34,796 nt of DNA, taken from contig JBEHXS010000006.1 of NCBI GenBank assembly GCA_048498575.1, positions 1 through 34,796 on the forward strand, written 5' to 3'. Under the pieces are notes generated by a model. That model did not search any database, was not told the origin of the DNA, and saw only the letters and a program-made list of their open reading frames with translations. Of the stretch, positions 1 to 7,505 are shown piece after piece (positions within the stretch are counted from its first letter, which is position 1; each line of letters begins with the position of its first letter). Made by a program: the position numbers and the translations under genes. Origin of the DNA: DASZQY01 sp048498575 (GTDB lineage: Bacteria; Pseudomonadota; Alphaproteobacteria; Rhizobiales; Kaistiaceae).

Positions 1-402
1 CGGCTGCGGCGCAGCCTGGCACCGCAACGCTCCGTCTTCTACGGGCTGTCGCGTCCGGACTTCGCGCTGATCGCGGACGCCAACGCCGCCGATCACTTCA
101 AGGCGCTGGAGAATCGTTTCGAGCGGACGATCGATACCGTCGAGCACGGCCGCGAACTCGTGCAGGGATCGTTCGACCTGTTCACGACGCGCATCGCCGA
201 GACGACCAATGTGCTCATCCGCCGGCTGACGTACCTTTCGCTCAGCCTGGGCGCGGTCGGTGCCATCGCCGGCATCTTCGGCATGAATTTCGAGACGCCC
301 TACACCAAGTCCGGTGTCGCCGGCTTCTGGGTGGTGATCGCCGGGCTTGCAATCCTCATCGTGGCTTCAGGGATCGTCGCGCGCATGCGGAACTGGCTGT
401 GA
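1..402 (+). CDS. CorA-family magnesium/divalent cation channel, C-terminal part
   Basis: The frame is open from the first base of the window and stops with TGA at 400-402, leaving the last 133 residues of a protein that begins upstream. The fragment has an amphipathic helical stretch (ALENRFERTIDTVEHGREL), the usual stalk helix before the pore in CorA proteins, followed by two hydrophobic segments. The first ends in GMNFE, the GMN selectivity signature at the periplasmic mouth of CorA-type channels. The second segment (GFWVVIAGLAILIVASGIVA) ends in a short basic tail, RMRNWL. In the family this architecture forms a homopentameric inner-membrane channel for Mg2+ or another divalent ion. ZntB-type zinc transporters share the fold, so the ion is not certain. 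It runs convergent to galD with a 62 bp gap and is probably unrelated to the catabolic genes. Confidence 0.85.
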   Translation, partial: RLRRSLAPQRSVFYGLSRPDFALIADANAADHFKALENRFERTIDTVEHGRELVQGSFDLFTTRIAETTNVLIRRLTYLSLSLGAVGAIAGIFGMNFETPYTKSGVAGFWVVIAGLAILIVASGIVARMRNWL

Positions 403-464
403 GAGCACGCCGGCGACAAGGGTACCGCAATGGCGTGTGGTACAGACACACGGCAGCGATCGGA

Positions 465-1526
465 TCACCGTGCGAAGGCAACGCCGTCGAACAGCTTGCG
501 CGCCGTTCGCAAGATCGAGGCGCGAACTACGGATTGCGATTTCGCGCCCTTCGTCACGATGACGGTCATCTCGCCTGCCGGATGTTCGATCGATACCGAC
601 GTGGGATTACCCGGGGACAGCACCGCTAGTTCGGCCGCAGGTCCGGTCGGCAGGAGACACGCCGTGGCCACGGTCACCGCGCCGAGAGCGCCGATAGCCT
701 CGTGGCAGCGATGCGGGATGAAAGTTCGCGTGGTGAGTGCGCCGCCGCTGCGCGGTGACGCGACCAGCGACACCTTTGGGACGGACTTGTCACGTACGTC
801 GCCGAGGTTCATGAGGGGACCTGCGGCGAGGCGCAGGCGCTCGATCCGCCGGCGCAGACCGCCGTTGGCATCGAGCAGTTCGGGCGGTTCGTAGCCCTCG
901 ATATCGAGATCAGTGGCGCTGACCACAACCACGGGCATGCCGTTGTCGATCAAGGTCACGCGTAGCCCGTCGATTTCGTCGACCGCGTTTCCCGTGGGCA
1001 AAAGAGCACCGCAGGATGACCCTGCCACATCCTCAAAAGTGATCGGGACCGGCGCTGCGGTTCCCGGCACTCCGTCGATGCGCGCATCGCCCTCGTACAC
1101 AACGTGGCCGCCCGGGGTCGCTACCGATGCCATCGCCGCCTGGCCGGTGTTCTCCATGTAGATTCGCACCTCGGTGCGGTCACCTGATGGGGCGACCAGC
1201 CCGCGTTCGATGGAGAAAGGACCGACCCCGGCAAGGATATTGCCGCAGTTCTGCGCGTCGCTGACCTGCGGCCGGTCAACAAAGACCTGGAGAAATAGAT
1301 AGTCGATGTCGAAACCGCGTCGGCGCGAACGCCGTACGACCGCGACCTTTGAGGTGAGCGGATTGGCGCCCCCGAGGCCGTCGATCTGCGCGGGGTCGGG
1401 CGACCCCATGATCCTCAGCAGGAGCGCGTCGCGCTCGGAAGGATCGGCCGGCAAATCCTCGCCAAGGAAGTATCCGCCCTTCGACGTGCCGCCGCGCATC
1501 CACATGCAGCGAATGCCGTCAGACAT
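465..1526 (-). CDS. galD: 4-oxalomesaconate tautomerase (PrpF/GalD family)
   Basis: A 353-residue protein of the PrpF fold. The N-terminal MRGGTSKG (residues 10-17) and the later CGNILAGVGPF are signatures shared by PrpF methylaconitate isomerases and GalD. GalD converts the keto form of 4-oxalomesaconate to the enol form used by GalB in gallate and protocatechuate meta-cleavage catabolism. PrpF alone would suggest methylcitrate metabolism, but neither prpC nor acnD is nearby, whereas galB and galC lie about 10 kb away, so GalD is preferred. Length fits the family (about 350-360). ATG at 1526 has only a weak ribosome site. It is the last gene of the minus-strand transporter series, separated from the ATPase gene by 168 bp containing a hairpin, so it could be read through or have its own promoter. 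It is split from galBC and on the other strand. Confidence 0.8.
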   Translation of the reverse strand: MSDGIRCMWMRGGTSKGGYFLGEDLPADPSERDALLLRIMGSPDPAQIDGLGGANPLTSKVAVVRRSRRRGFDIDYLFLQVFVDRPQVSDAQNCGNILAGVGPFSIERGLVAPSGDRTEVRIYMENTGQAAMASVATPGGHVVYEGDARIDGVPGTAAPVPITFEDVAGSSCGALLPTGNAVDEIDGLRVTLIDNGMPVVVVSATDLDIEGYEPPELLDANGGLRRRIERLRLAAGPLMNLGDVRDKSVPKVSLVASPRSGGALTTRTFIPHRCHEAIGALGAVTVATACLLPTGPAAELAVLSPGNPTSVSIEHPAGEMTVIVTKGAKSQSVVRASILRTARKLFDGVAFAR

Positions 1527-1570
1527 GGTTCGATGCCCATTGCTCGTGCGACGCCCGCTAGGGATCGCAG

Positions 1571-1592
1571 CGGCACTCGCAACGCAGTGCCG
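1571..1592 (-). repeat. Inverted repeat in the galD leader
   Basis: CGGCACT and AGTGCCG are perfect 7-base arms around an 8-base loop, in the 168 bp between the upstream ATPase gene and galD. No T-run follows on the minus strand, so it is not an obvious intrinsic terminator. It could be an mRNA-processing hairpin or a regulator site. The rest of 1527-1694 shows nothing else I can support. Confidence 0.4.
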
Positions 1593-1694
1593 TCCATTAC
1601 CCCTTCCGTATCTAGTGATGCATGATTAGCCGGCATGGCAAATCACCGCCACGTGACGAACCGGCCGCCGCCGCGGTGTCCGGGCTCCGAGCGA

Positions 1695-2663
1695 TCACAC
1701 GTAAAGGTGGCAGGCGGTGAACTGGCCCGGCTTGATCTCCTTCATCTGCGGTTCCACGTCGCTGCAGACCTTCATCGCCCGCGGACAGCGTGTGTGAAAG
1801 CGGCAACCGGATGGAACGTTGATCGGATTGGGTACCTCGCCGGTCAGCGGGACCTGATTGTCAGGATCGTCGGGATGGGTGGGCAACGCGGCGCCAAGCA
1901 ACGCCTGCGTGTAGGGATGCAGCGGGTCGGAAAAAAGCGTCTCGGCGGGGGCCATTTCGACAAGCTTGCCAAGGTACATCACGCCAACGCGGTGGCCCAT
2001 GTAGCGCACGCCGGCGAGATCGTGGGAGATCAGCAGGTATGCCACGCCGGTGTCTTGCTGCAGATCCTTGAGCAGATTCATGACGCTGGCCCTGATCGAC
2101 ACGTCGAGCGCCGAAACCGGCTCGTCAAGCACGATGAGCTTCGGATCCAGCACCAGCGCCCGGGCCAGCGCGATACGCTGCCGCTGGCCGCCGCTGAACT
2201 CGTGCGGGTAGAGGCCGAGCGACTCCACCGGCAGTCCGACCTTGGTCAGCGCCTCCTTTGCCTTCTCAATCCGCTCTTTCCGCGACAGCCCGGTGTTCAC
2301 GACGAGCGGCTCGCAGATAATGTCGCGAACGAGAAGACGCGGACTGAGCGAGCTGTACGGATCCTGGAAGACCGCCTGCACGGATTGCCGGAAGGTCGCT
2401 CTGGCGTGTCCCTTGAGCGTGGCGACGTCGACACCTTCGACGCGAATGGTGCCCGAGGTGGGCGTGTGGAGCTGCAGAATGCAGAAGGCGGTGGTCGTCT
2501 TGCCGCACCCAGACTCGCCGACGAGCGCCAATGTCTCGCCAGACGCGATTTCAAAATCGACCCCGTCCACTGCCTTCACGTAACCAGCAACGTGCGCCAG
2601 CATCCCCTCCTTCAAGGGGAAGTACTTGGTCAGGTTCTGCACCTCCAGGACCGCGTCAGACAT
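1695..2663 (-). CDS. Oligopeptide/dipeptide-type ABC transporter ATP-binding protein (second ATPase, OppF/DppF-like)
   Basis: The 322-residue ATPase is read from ATG 2663 (MSDAVLEVQNLTKYFPL). An upstream frame extension to 2816 is open but lies inside the preceding gene, and the 8 bp overlap ATGTCTGA with that gene's stop is a typical coupling arrangement. Walker A is GESGCGKT, the signature FSGGQRQRIALARAL, and Walker B LIVLDEPVSALD. The C-terminal oligo_HPY extension has HPYTQALL and a cysteine cluster (CRFHTRCPRAMKVC) as in DppD/DppF/OppD/OppF proteins, where such cysteines have been seen to hold an iron-sulphur cluster in some members. It would form the ATPase heterodimer with the product of 2656-3618 and power import through the two permeases. 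The peptide-importer family also moves non-peptide solutes; its neighbours here suggest an organic acid or aromatic-derived compound, which is inference. Confidence 0.9.
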   Translation of the reverse strand: MSDAVLEVQNLTKYFPLKEGMLAHVAGYVKAVDGVDFEIASGETLALVGESGCGKTTTAFCILQLHTPTSGTIRVEGVDVATLKGHARATFRQSVQAVFQDPYSSLSPRLLVRDIICEPLVVNTGLSRKERIEKAKEALTKVGLPVESLGLYPHEFSGGQRQRIALARALVLDPKLIVLDEPVSALDVSIRASVMNLLKDLQQDTGVAYLLISHDLAGVRYMGHRVGVMYLGKLVEMAPAETLFSDPLHPYTQALLGAALPTHPDDPDNQVPLTGEVPNPINVPSGCRFHTRCPRAMKVCSDVEPQMKEIKPGQFTACHLYV

Positions 2664-3618
2664 AGTGCCAGCACCTAACACAGTGATGGGGGGCGACCTC
2701 GGCCTCCGAGGGGAACGGAGAAGTGGCGCAGACCTCGAATCGCTCGGGGCAGCGCGGCAGGAAGGGGCATATGTCCGGCGGGTTGAGCAGCGACGGCGGT
2801 TGGCCCTCGATCGCAACCAGTCGCTTGGCCCGCGTGCGAACGTCGGGCACCGAAGCGATCAGCGCCTTCGTGTAGGGGTGGGTCGGATTGTTGAATATCT
2901 CGCGCACCGGTCCCATTTCGACGATCTTGCCCGCGTACATGACGGCGACGTCGTCGCACATCTTGGCGACGATGCCGAAATCGTGGGTGACGAAGAGCAT
3001 CGCCAGGTTTTCTTCGCGCTGAAGCTGCTTCAGCAGGTTGAGGTACTGGCGCTGTACCGTCACGTCGAGGGACGTCGTCGGCTCGTCCGCGATCAGCAAT
3101 CGCGGCCGGCACGCCAAGCTGATCGCGCCGACAACGCGCTGGCGCATGCCGCCGCTGAACTGGTGCGGATAGTCGTAGTAGCGCTGCTCGGCAGCCGGTA
3201 TGCCGACCGATTTCAGCAGATCCACCACACGCGTGTGGAGAGGCTCGCCGTGGAGATGCTCGTGGATGATGATGCCTTCGCCGATCTGGTCGCCGATGCG
3301 AAATACCGGGTTCAGCGAGCTCAGCGGATCCTGAAGGATCATGGAAATCTGCTTGCCGCGGTAATCGCGCATCTGACGCTCGCTGAGCGACATCAGGTCA
3401 ACGCCGTCAAAAACTATGCTGCCGCCGACGATCTGACCGGGGGTCGGGATGAGGCGCAGCAGGGAAAGGGCCGTCGCCGATTTGCCTGAGCCGGATTCAC
3501 CGACCAGTCCCAGGGTGCGGCCGGCTTCGATCGAGAAACTGATGTCGTCAACCGCCTTCACGGTGCCCCGACGCAGCAGATAGTGCGTCCGCAGATTCTT
3601 CACCTCGAGCAGCGCCAT
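2656..3618 (-). CDS. Oligopeptide/dipeptide-type ABC transporter ATP-binding protein (first ATPase, OppD/DppD-like)
   Basis: A 320-residue ATPase beginning MALLEVKNLRTHYLLRRG. Walker A GESGSGKS, signature FSGGMRQRV, Walker B LLIADEPTTSLD and switch histidine LFVTHDFG are intact, so it should hydrolyse ATP. The C-terminal oligo_HPY region includes HPYTKALI and the cysteine pattern CPFLPRCPERFEVC. It starts 4 bp after the stop of the DppC-like permease and overlaps the next ATPase by 8 bp, so all four membrane and ATPase genes look translationally coupled. In the family this subunit pairs with the OppF/DppF type at the cytoplasmic face. The substrate is not determined by this sequence. Confidence 0.9.
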   Translation of the reverse strand: MALLEVKNLRTHYLLRRGTVKAVDDISFSIEAGRTLGLVGESGSGKSATALSLLRLIPTPGQIVGGSIVFDGVDLMSLSERQMRDYRGKQISMILQDPLSSLNPVFRIGDQIGEGIIIHEHLHGEPLHTRVVDLLKSVGIPAAEQRYYDYPHQFSGGMRQRVVGAISLACRPRLLIADEPTTSLDVTVQRQYLNLLKQLQREENLAMLFVTHDFGIVAKMCDDVAVMYAGKIVEMGPVREIFNNPTHPYTKALIASVPDVRTRAKRLVAIEGQPPSLLNPPDICPFLPRCPERFEVCATSPFPSEAEVAPHHCVRCWHYV

Positions 3619-3622
3619 GGGA

Positions 3623-4534
3623 CTAGAGCTGCCTCAGCTTGGGATCGAGCCGGTCGCGCAGCCAGTCGCCGAGCGAATTGAAGGAGAAGACGACAAGCGT
3701 CAGCGCGAGGCCGGGGAAAGCACAGATCCACCATGCCGACGTGATGTAGGTGCGCCCGTCCGAAACCATGTTGCCCCAGGTCGGCGTCGGCGGCGGAATG
3801 CCGGCGCCAAGGAAGCTCAGCGTCGCCTCCGTCAGGATGCATGTGCTCAGCTGCAGCGAGCAGATGATGACGAACGTGTTCAGCACGTTCGGCAGGATGT
3901 GCACGATCATGATGCGCAGCGGCGAGCATCCCGCGACCCGCGCCAGGAGCACAAAGCCACGCTCCCTGAGAGTGAGCACCTCGCTGCGGATGATGCGGGC
4001 GAAGCGCGACCAGTTGATCACGGCAAGGGCCGCAATGACGGTGGTGAGACTGGGCCCGATGGCCATCACGAACACCAGGGCAACCAGCAGGATCGGCAGC
4101 GACAGGAAGACGTCGGTGACCCGCATGAGAAAGGAGTCGACCCGTCCGCCGAGGTAGCCCGCCGCGACGCCCACGACGATGCCGATACCGCCGCCAAACA
4201 GCAATCCCGACAACGCAACGATGAGGCTGATTCTGCCGCCGTAGAAGATCCGCGTCAGGACATCGCGGCCGACGCTGTCGCTGCCGAGGACAAAGACATG
4301 GCCGTCGACGGCAAAGCCGGGCGGCTTCAGCCGCGCGGCCAAGGTCATGTCATCCGGCGTGAATGGCGTGAACAGCTGCGGCACGGCAGCCAGGATGACG
4401 AATGCCCCGAGAATGATGATTGGAATCCAGGGCAGCCGCCTCAGCGAGAGACCCCACGACCACCAGTACGGTGGCGTGGCCAAAGCTGGTGCCACCAAGA
4501 CGGGCGGCTGATTTGCCGGATCTTCTACGGACAT
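3623..4534 (-). CDS. ABC transporter permease, DppC/OppC type
   Basis: ATG at 4534 (MSVEDPANQPP) gives 303 residues, normal for DppC/OppC. The frame is open for another 270 bases upstream, but that stretch overlaps the DppB gene and encodes low-complexity Arg/Pro-rich sequence, so the later start is chosen; it lies 8 bp after the dppB-type stop. After a short cytoplasmic N-terminus comes a first membrane helix (WIPIIILGAFVILAAVPQLF), then the periplasmic loop containing FVLGSDSVGRDVLTRIFYGGR, the hallmark of this permease type, then further hydrophobic segments. The EAA-loop region (EVLTLRERGFVLLARVAGCS) contacts the ATPase. It forms the translocation pore with the DppB-like partner. Confidence 0.88.
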   Translation of the reverse strand: MSVEDPANQPPVLVAPALATPPYWWSWGLSLRRLPWIPIIILGAFVILAAVPQLFTPFTPDDMTLAARLKPPGFAVDGHVFVLGSDSVGRDVLTRIFYGGRISLIVALSGLLFGGGIGIVVGVAAGYLGGRVDSFLMRVTDVFLSLPILLVALVFVMAIGPSLTTVIAALAVINWSRFARIIRSEVLTLRERGFVLLARVAGCSPLRIMIVHILPNVLNTFVIICSLQLSTCILTEATLSFLGAGIPPPTPTWGNMVSDGRTYITSAWWICAFPGLALTLVVFSFNSLGDWLRDRLDPKLRQL

Positions 4535-4542
4535 GGCGCGGC

Positions 4543-5466
4543 CTATCCCGACACCGTCCGGATGCGGGGATCGACGTACGAATAGGAGATGTCGACGAGC
4601 AGATTGATCAGGATCACGATGAATCCGACGATCAGCAGGCTGCCTTGCACCAGGGGATAGTCGCGCGACGTGATGCCCTGATAGATCAGGCGGCCAACGC
4701 CCGGCCAGGCAAAGACCGACTCGATCACCAGGCTGCCGTTGAGGAGCGTCGCAATCTGCAGGCCGGCAAAAGTCAGCACCGGCAGCAGGGCGTTGCGCAG
4801 GCAATGCTTCCAGACGATGGCCGTCGGTGAGACGCCCTTGATGCGGGCGAGCTTCACGTACTCGGTGTCGAGCACGTCGATCATGCTCGACCGCACCAGC
4901 CTGGCGGTTCCGGCCAAGGTCACGAAGCTCAGCGAGAAGGCGGGCAGGACGTAAGACGCCGGCCCCTCCATGCGGGCGACCGGCAGGATGCCGAGATAGA
5001 CGGCGAACAGGATGATGAGCATCAGGCCGATCCAGAAGCTCGGCGCCGACATTCCCAGAACCGAAATCGCCTGCGAGAGGTGGTCAACAATCTTGCCGCG
5101 GCGAGTCGCCGACAGCATGCCGAGCGCGAAGCCAATGACGATGGCAATGATAAGAGCCACGATGGTGAGGGCGACGGTATTCGGGAAGTACTGAAAGAAC
5201 AGCTCGGTGACCGGCCGCCCGAACTTCAGCGAGTCACCGAGATTGCCGTGGAGAAGGCCCCACATGTAAGTCGCGTATTGTTCGTAAAGCGGCCGATCGA
5301 GGCCGAGGCGATGCATGAGCTCGAGCTTGTCCTCAACCGTCGCATCGGCACCGAGCAGGGAATCGACGGGATTGCCGATCAGGCGGGCAAGAAAGAAGAC
5401 CGCCGTGACGAGTGCATAGAGGGTGATCAAACCCTCAATCACCCGCGTGAAGATATAGCGTGCCAT
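4543..5466 (-). CDS. ABC transporter permease, DppB/OppB type
   Basis: A 307-residue protein starting MARYIFTRVIEGLITLYALVTAVFFLARL, the standard first helix of DppB/OppB permeases. It continues with DRPLYEQYATYMWGLLHGNLG (the conserved periplasmic segment) and about five more hydrophobic segments. The cytoplasmic EAA loop is DVLDTEYVKLARIKGVS, which docks with an ATPase subunit. It is the first permease gene after the two solute-binding-protein genes and is followed by the DppC-like gene after 8 bp. Together with the two binding proteins and two ATPases this makes a complete importer of the peptide/opine/nickel family. Confidence 0.9.
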   Translation of the reverse strand: MARYIFTRVIEGLITLYALVTAVFFLARLIGNPVDSLLGADATVEDKLELMHRLGLDRPLYEQYATYMWGLLHGNLGDSLKFGRPVTELFFQYFPNTVALTIVALIIAIVIGFALGMLSATRRGKIVDHLSQAISVLGMSAPSFWIGLMLIILFAVYLGILPVARMEGPASYVLPAFSLSFVTLAGTARLVRSSMIDVLDTEYVKLARIKGVSPTAIVWKHCLRNALLPVLTFAGLQIATLLNGSLVIESVFAWPGVGRLIYQGITSRDYPLVQGSLLIVGFIVILINLLVDISYSYVDPRIRTVSG

Positions 5467-5594
5467 TGACCCTGCATTTTCCCGGTCACCCCGCGCTGCG
5501 CCCTATCCGCGCTCCAAGTCACGAAACCCCTTCATGCCAGCGGGGACGCAATCGCCAGCAAACCAATTCGCGGCGCCCCCGCGCATTCGCTTCG

Positions 5595-5611
5595 ACCGCC
5601 TTGTCGGCGGT
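5595..5611 (-). repeat. Hairpin just after the first binding-protein gene
   Basis: ACCGCC and GGCGGT are 6-base arms around a 5-base loop, 8 bp past the stop at 5619 in the direction of transcription. There is no T-run on the minus strand. Hairpins here often protect the 3' end of binding-protein mRNA and lower permease expression relative to the binding protein. That role is inferred. The rest of 5467-5618 shows no gene. Confidence 0.4.
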
Positions 5612-5618
5612 GTCGGCG

Positions 5619-7319
5619 CTACTTGCCGCTCGGCTTAAACCAGGCAACGTCGTAGCCGATGTGCTGTGCGCCGGGCGACACACGCCCGATAACGCGCGGC
5701 CCGAAGGCGAAGGTCAACGGCGAGGCGACTACGCTCCACGTCGTCCAGCTTCCGGTCGTGATCTCAAGCAGCTTGTCGAGGGCCTGATCATACTCCGGTG
5801 TGCCCATCTGCAGGGTGTAGCCCGTGTTGTACAGATCGTCGACCTGGGCCTCGAGCGGCGAGCCGACAAGAAGGTTTGTCGGGCCTCCCTTGCTCAAGAA
5901 GTAGTGACCGGCGTTCAGGGATACCGGGCGGTTCATGGTAGTGGCGTTAGCTCCCGCCTTGCCAATCAGCGCCGTCGACTTGCTCGTGTTGCGGGCGCCA
6001 GAGAACGTATTTTCATCGACCGGGATGATCGTCGCCGTCACGCCGATCGCTTTCCAATAACTGGCGCACACCTGGATGAGATCGGCGAGATATGGCGCTG
6101 CCCCATCCGGCGCCGACCAGAAGTCGAACGAAAAACCATTGGGAACTCCGGCGTCGGACAAAAGCTTCTTGGCCTCGTCCAAGTCATAGCGATAGGCATT
6201 CTCAAACCAAGGCTTCCATTTCGCCACGAGTGCCGGCGTCATGTCCGGGTCACTTAATGCAGCACCCGGAGGGGCATCCGGAACCTGGCCAATGCCGCCG
6301 AGCAAGTTGTTGACGATCTCCTGGCGATTGATTGCCAGGGAAAGCGCCTGACGCACACGTACGTCAGCAAGGGGCTTGCCCTGGGTCTGCGGCAGGTAAG
6401 TGCCATAGAAGGAGAAGAGGGTTCCGACCGTGGAGCCGTCGAGGATGGTGACACCCGCCGCCTTCAGCGTCTTGGCCGCCTCGAGGCTGACCGCTGACGC
6501 GTCAACATCGCCCTGCTTCAGCATGTACGTCATGGTCGCCTCTTCAGGGACCTGCACCACCTTGAATGTCTTGAAGGCGGGTACGACACCGGTCCAATGC
6601 GGGAAGTCCACCGCGTGGAACTGCATGGAATCGCCGGGCGCGCTGCTCACAAACATGTAAGGGCCGGTGCCGATCGGGTGGTCCTTGAGGTAGGCCTCGC
6701 CATTCTTCTCGATGTAGGCCTTCGGCACCAGGAACATGATCTGATCGAAGAAATGGGTGCCCGAAGGGAGCATGTTCGGCTGGGGCTGCGGTGTATGCAC
6801 GATGACCGTGTAATCGTCGACGATGTCAACCTTCGGCGGGTTGCCATAGTCTTGCTGGGCCGTTCCGTGGGAGTGAGCGGCGTCTCGCGCGTTGTAAGCG
6901 AGGCTGAAGGCGACATCGGCCGAGGTCATCTTGGTCTTCGGCCAGTCCGAGCCGTCGGCGTTCTTGCCGGGATGGAAATAGACGTCGTCGCGCAGGTGGA
7001 AGGTCCACGACAGCTTGTCGTCGGAAAGCTGCCAGGCCTTCACAATGCCCGGCGCGAGATGGCCGTCCTGGTCGATCTCAAAGAACGAGTCATACATGCA
7101 GTCGAGGATGCCCTCGCCCGCCTCGGTCGTCGCGGTGATATCGAGTATGCCGTCGCCGATGTCACTGACCGCAAGAGTCACCGTGCCAGCGTCGGCGACA
7201 TCGGCAGCCAACACACTGCGAGGCAGAAAGGCCATCGCGCCGACGCCCGCAATTCCCTTGAGAAACGAGCGGCGACCAAGGCGCATGCCGCGAAGTGCAG
7301 TCTCTAAATTCTCCGTCAT
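5619..7319 (-). CDS. Tat-exported solute-binding protein of a peptide-type ABC importer (SBP_bac_5), copy 1
   Basis: ATG at 7319 is preceded by GGGAGG five bases upstream, which fixes the start over an in-frame ATG 30 bases earlier. The 566-residue product begins MTENLETALRGMRLGRRSFLKG, a twin-arginine signal (RRSFLKG), followed by a hydrophobic stretch and a likely cleavage after VLAA. The mature part is family-5 binding protein throughout: LAPGIVKAWQLSDDKLSWTFHLRDDVYFH, the GTGPYMF segment and VRVRQALSLAINRQEIVNNLL. It is closely related, roughly 85% identical by eye, to the protein encoded just upstream (7506-9197). It would capture substrate in the periplasm for the permeases downstream. 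Export through Tat suggests folding before export, perhaps with a cofactor or simply quickly; the ligand is unknown. It is convincing as a binding protein, not as a peptide binder. Confidence 0.9.
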   Translation of the reverse strand: MTENLETALRGMRLGRRSFLKGIAGVGAMAFLPRSVLAADVADAGTVTLAVSDIGDGILDITATTEAGEGILDCMYDSFFEIDQDGHLAPGIVKAWQLSDDKLSWTFHLRDDVYFHPGKNADGSDWPKTKMTSADVAFSLAYNARDAAHSHGTAQQDYGNPPKVDIVDDYTVIVHTPQPQPNMLPSGTHFFDQIMFLVPKAYIEKNGEAYLKDHPIGTGPYMFVSSAPGDSMQFHAVDFPHWTGVVPAFKTFKVVQVPEEATMTYMLKQGDVDASAVSLEAAKTLKAAGVTILDGSTVGTLFSFYGTYLPQTQGKPLADVRVRQALSLAINRQEIVNNLLGGIGQVPDAPPGAALSDPDMTPALVAKWKPWFENAYRYDLDEAKKLLSDAGVPNGFSFDFWSAPDGAAPYLADLIQVCASYWKAIGVTATIIPVDENTFSGARNTSKSTALIGKAGANATTMNRPVSLNAGHYFLSKGGPTNLLVGSPLEAQVDDLYNTGYTLQMGTPEYDQALDKLLEITTGSWTTWSVVASPLTFAFGPRVIGRVSPGAQHIGYDVAWFKPSGK

Positions 7320-7505
7320 GACATCCTCCCAGATGTTTGCCGGCTTCATTTCTGGCCGCTTCTTTCGCTTCGGCCGTCTTTAATGCTGCCGCCGACCGAC
7401 GCTTGCGCGCAGGCGGTGTAGCCCAGCGGAGCCGCGCTTCTGCCGGGCCGCGTCAGCGAATTGCGCATGATCGTCAGGGTCACGCTTGCGCTAGAGCAAC
7501 GCAGA

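Noticed and set aside
465..1526. prpF of the methylcitrate cycle
   Set aside because: The family is shared, but no prpC, acnD or prpB is present while galB and galC are in the same cluster.
7399..7491. A 10-bp direct repeat (ACGCTTGCGC at 7399 and 7482) between the two binding-protein genes
   Set aside because: Two short GC-rich copies in non-coding DNA can arise by chance; no further copy or structure supports a function.
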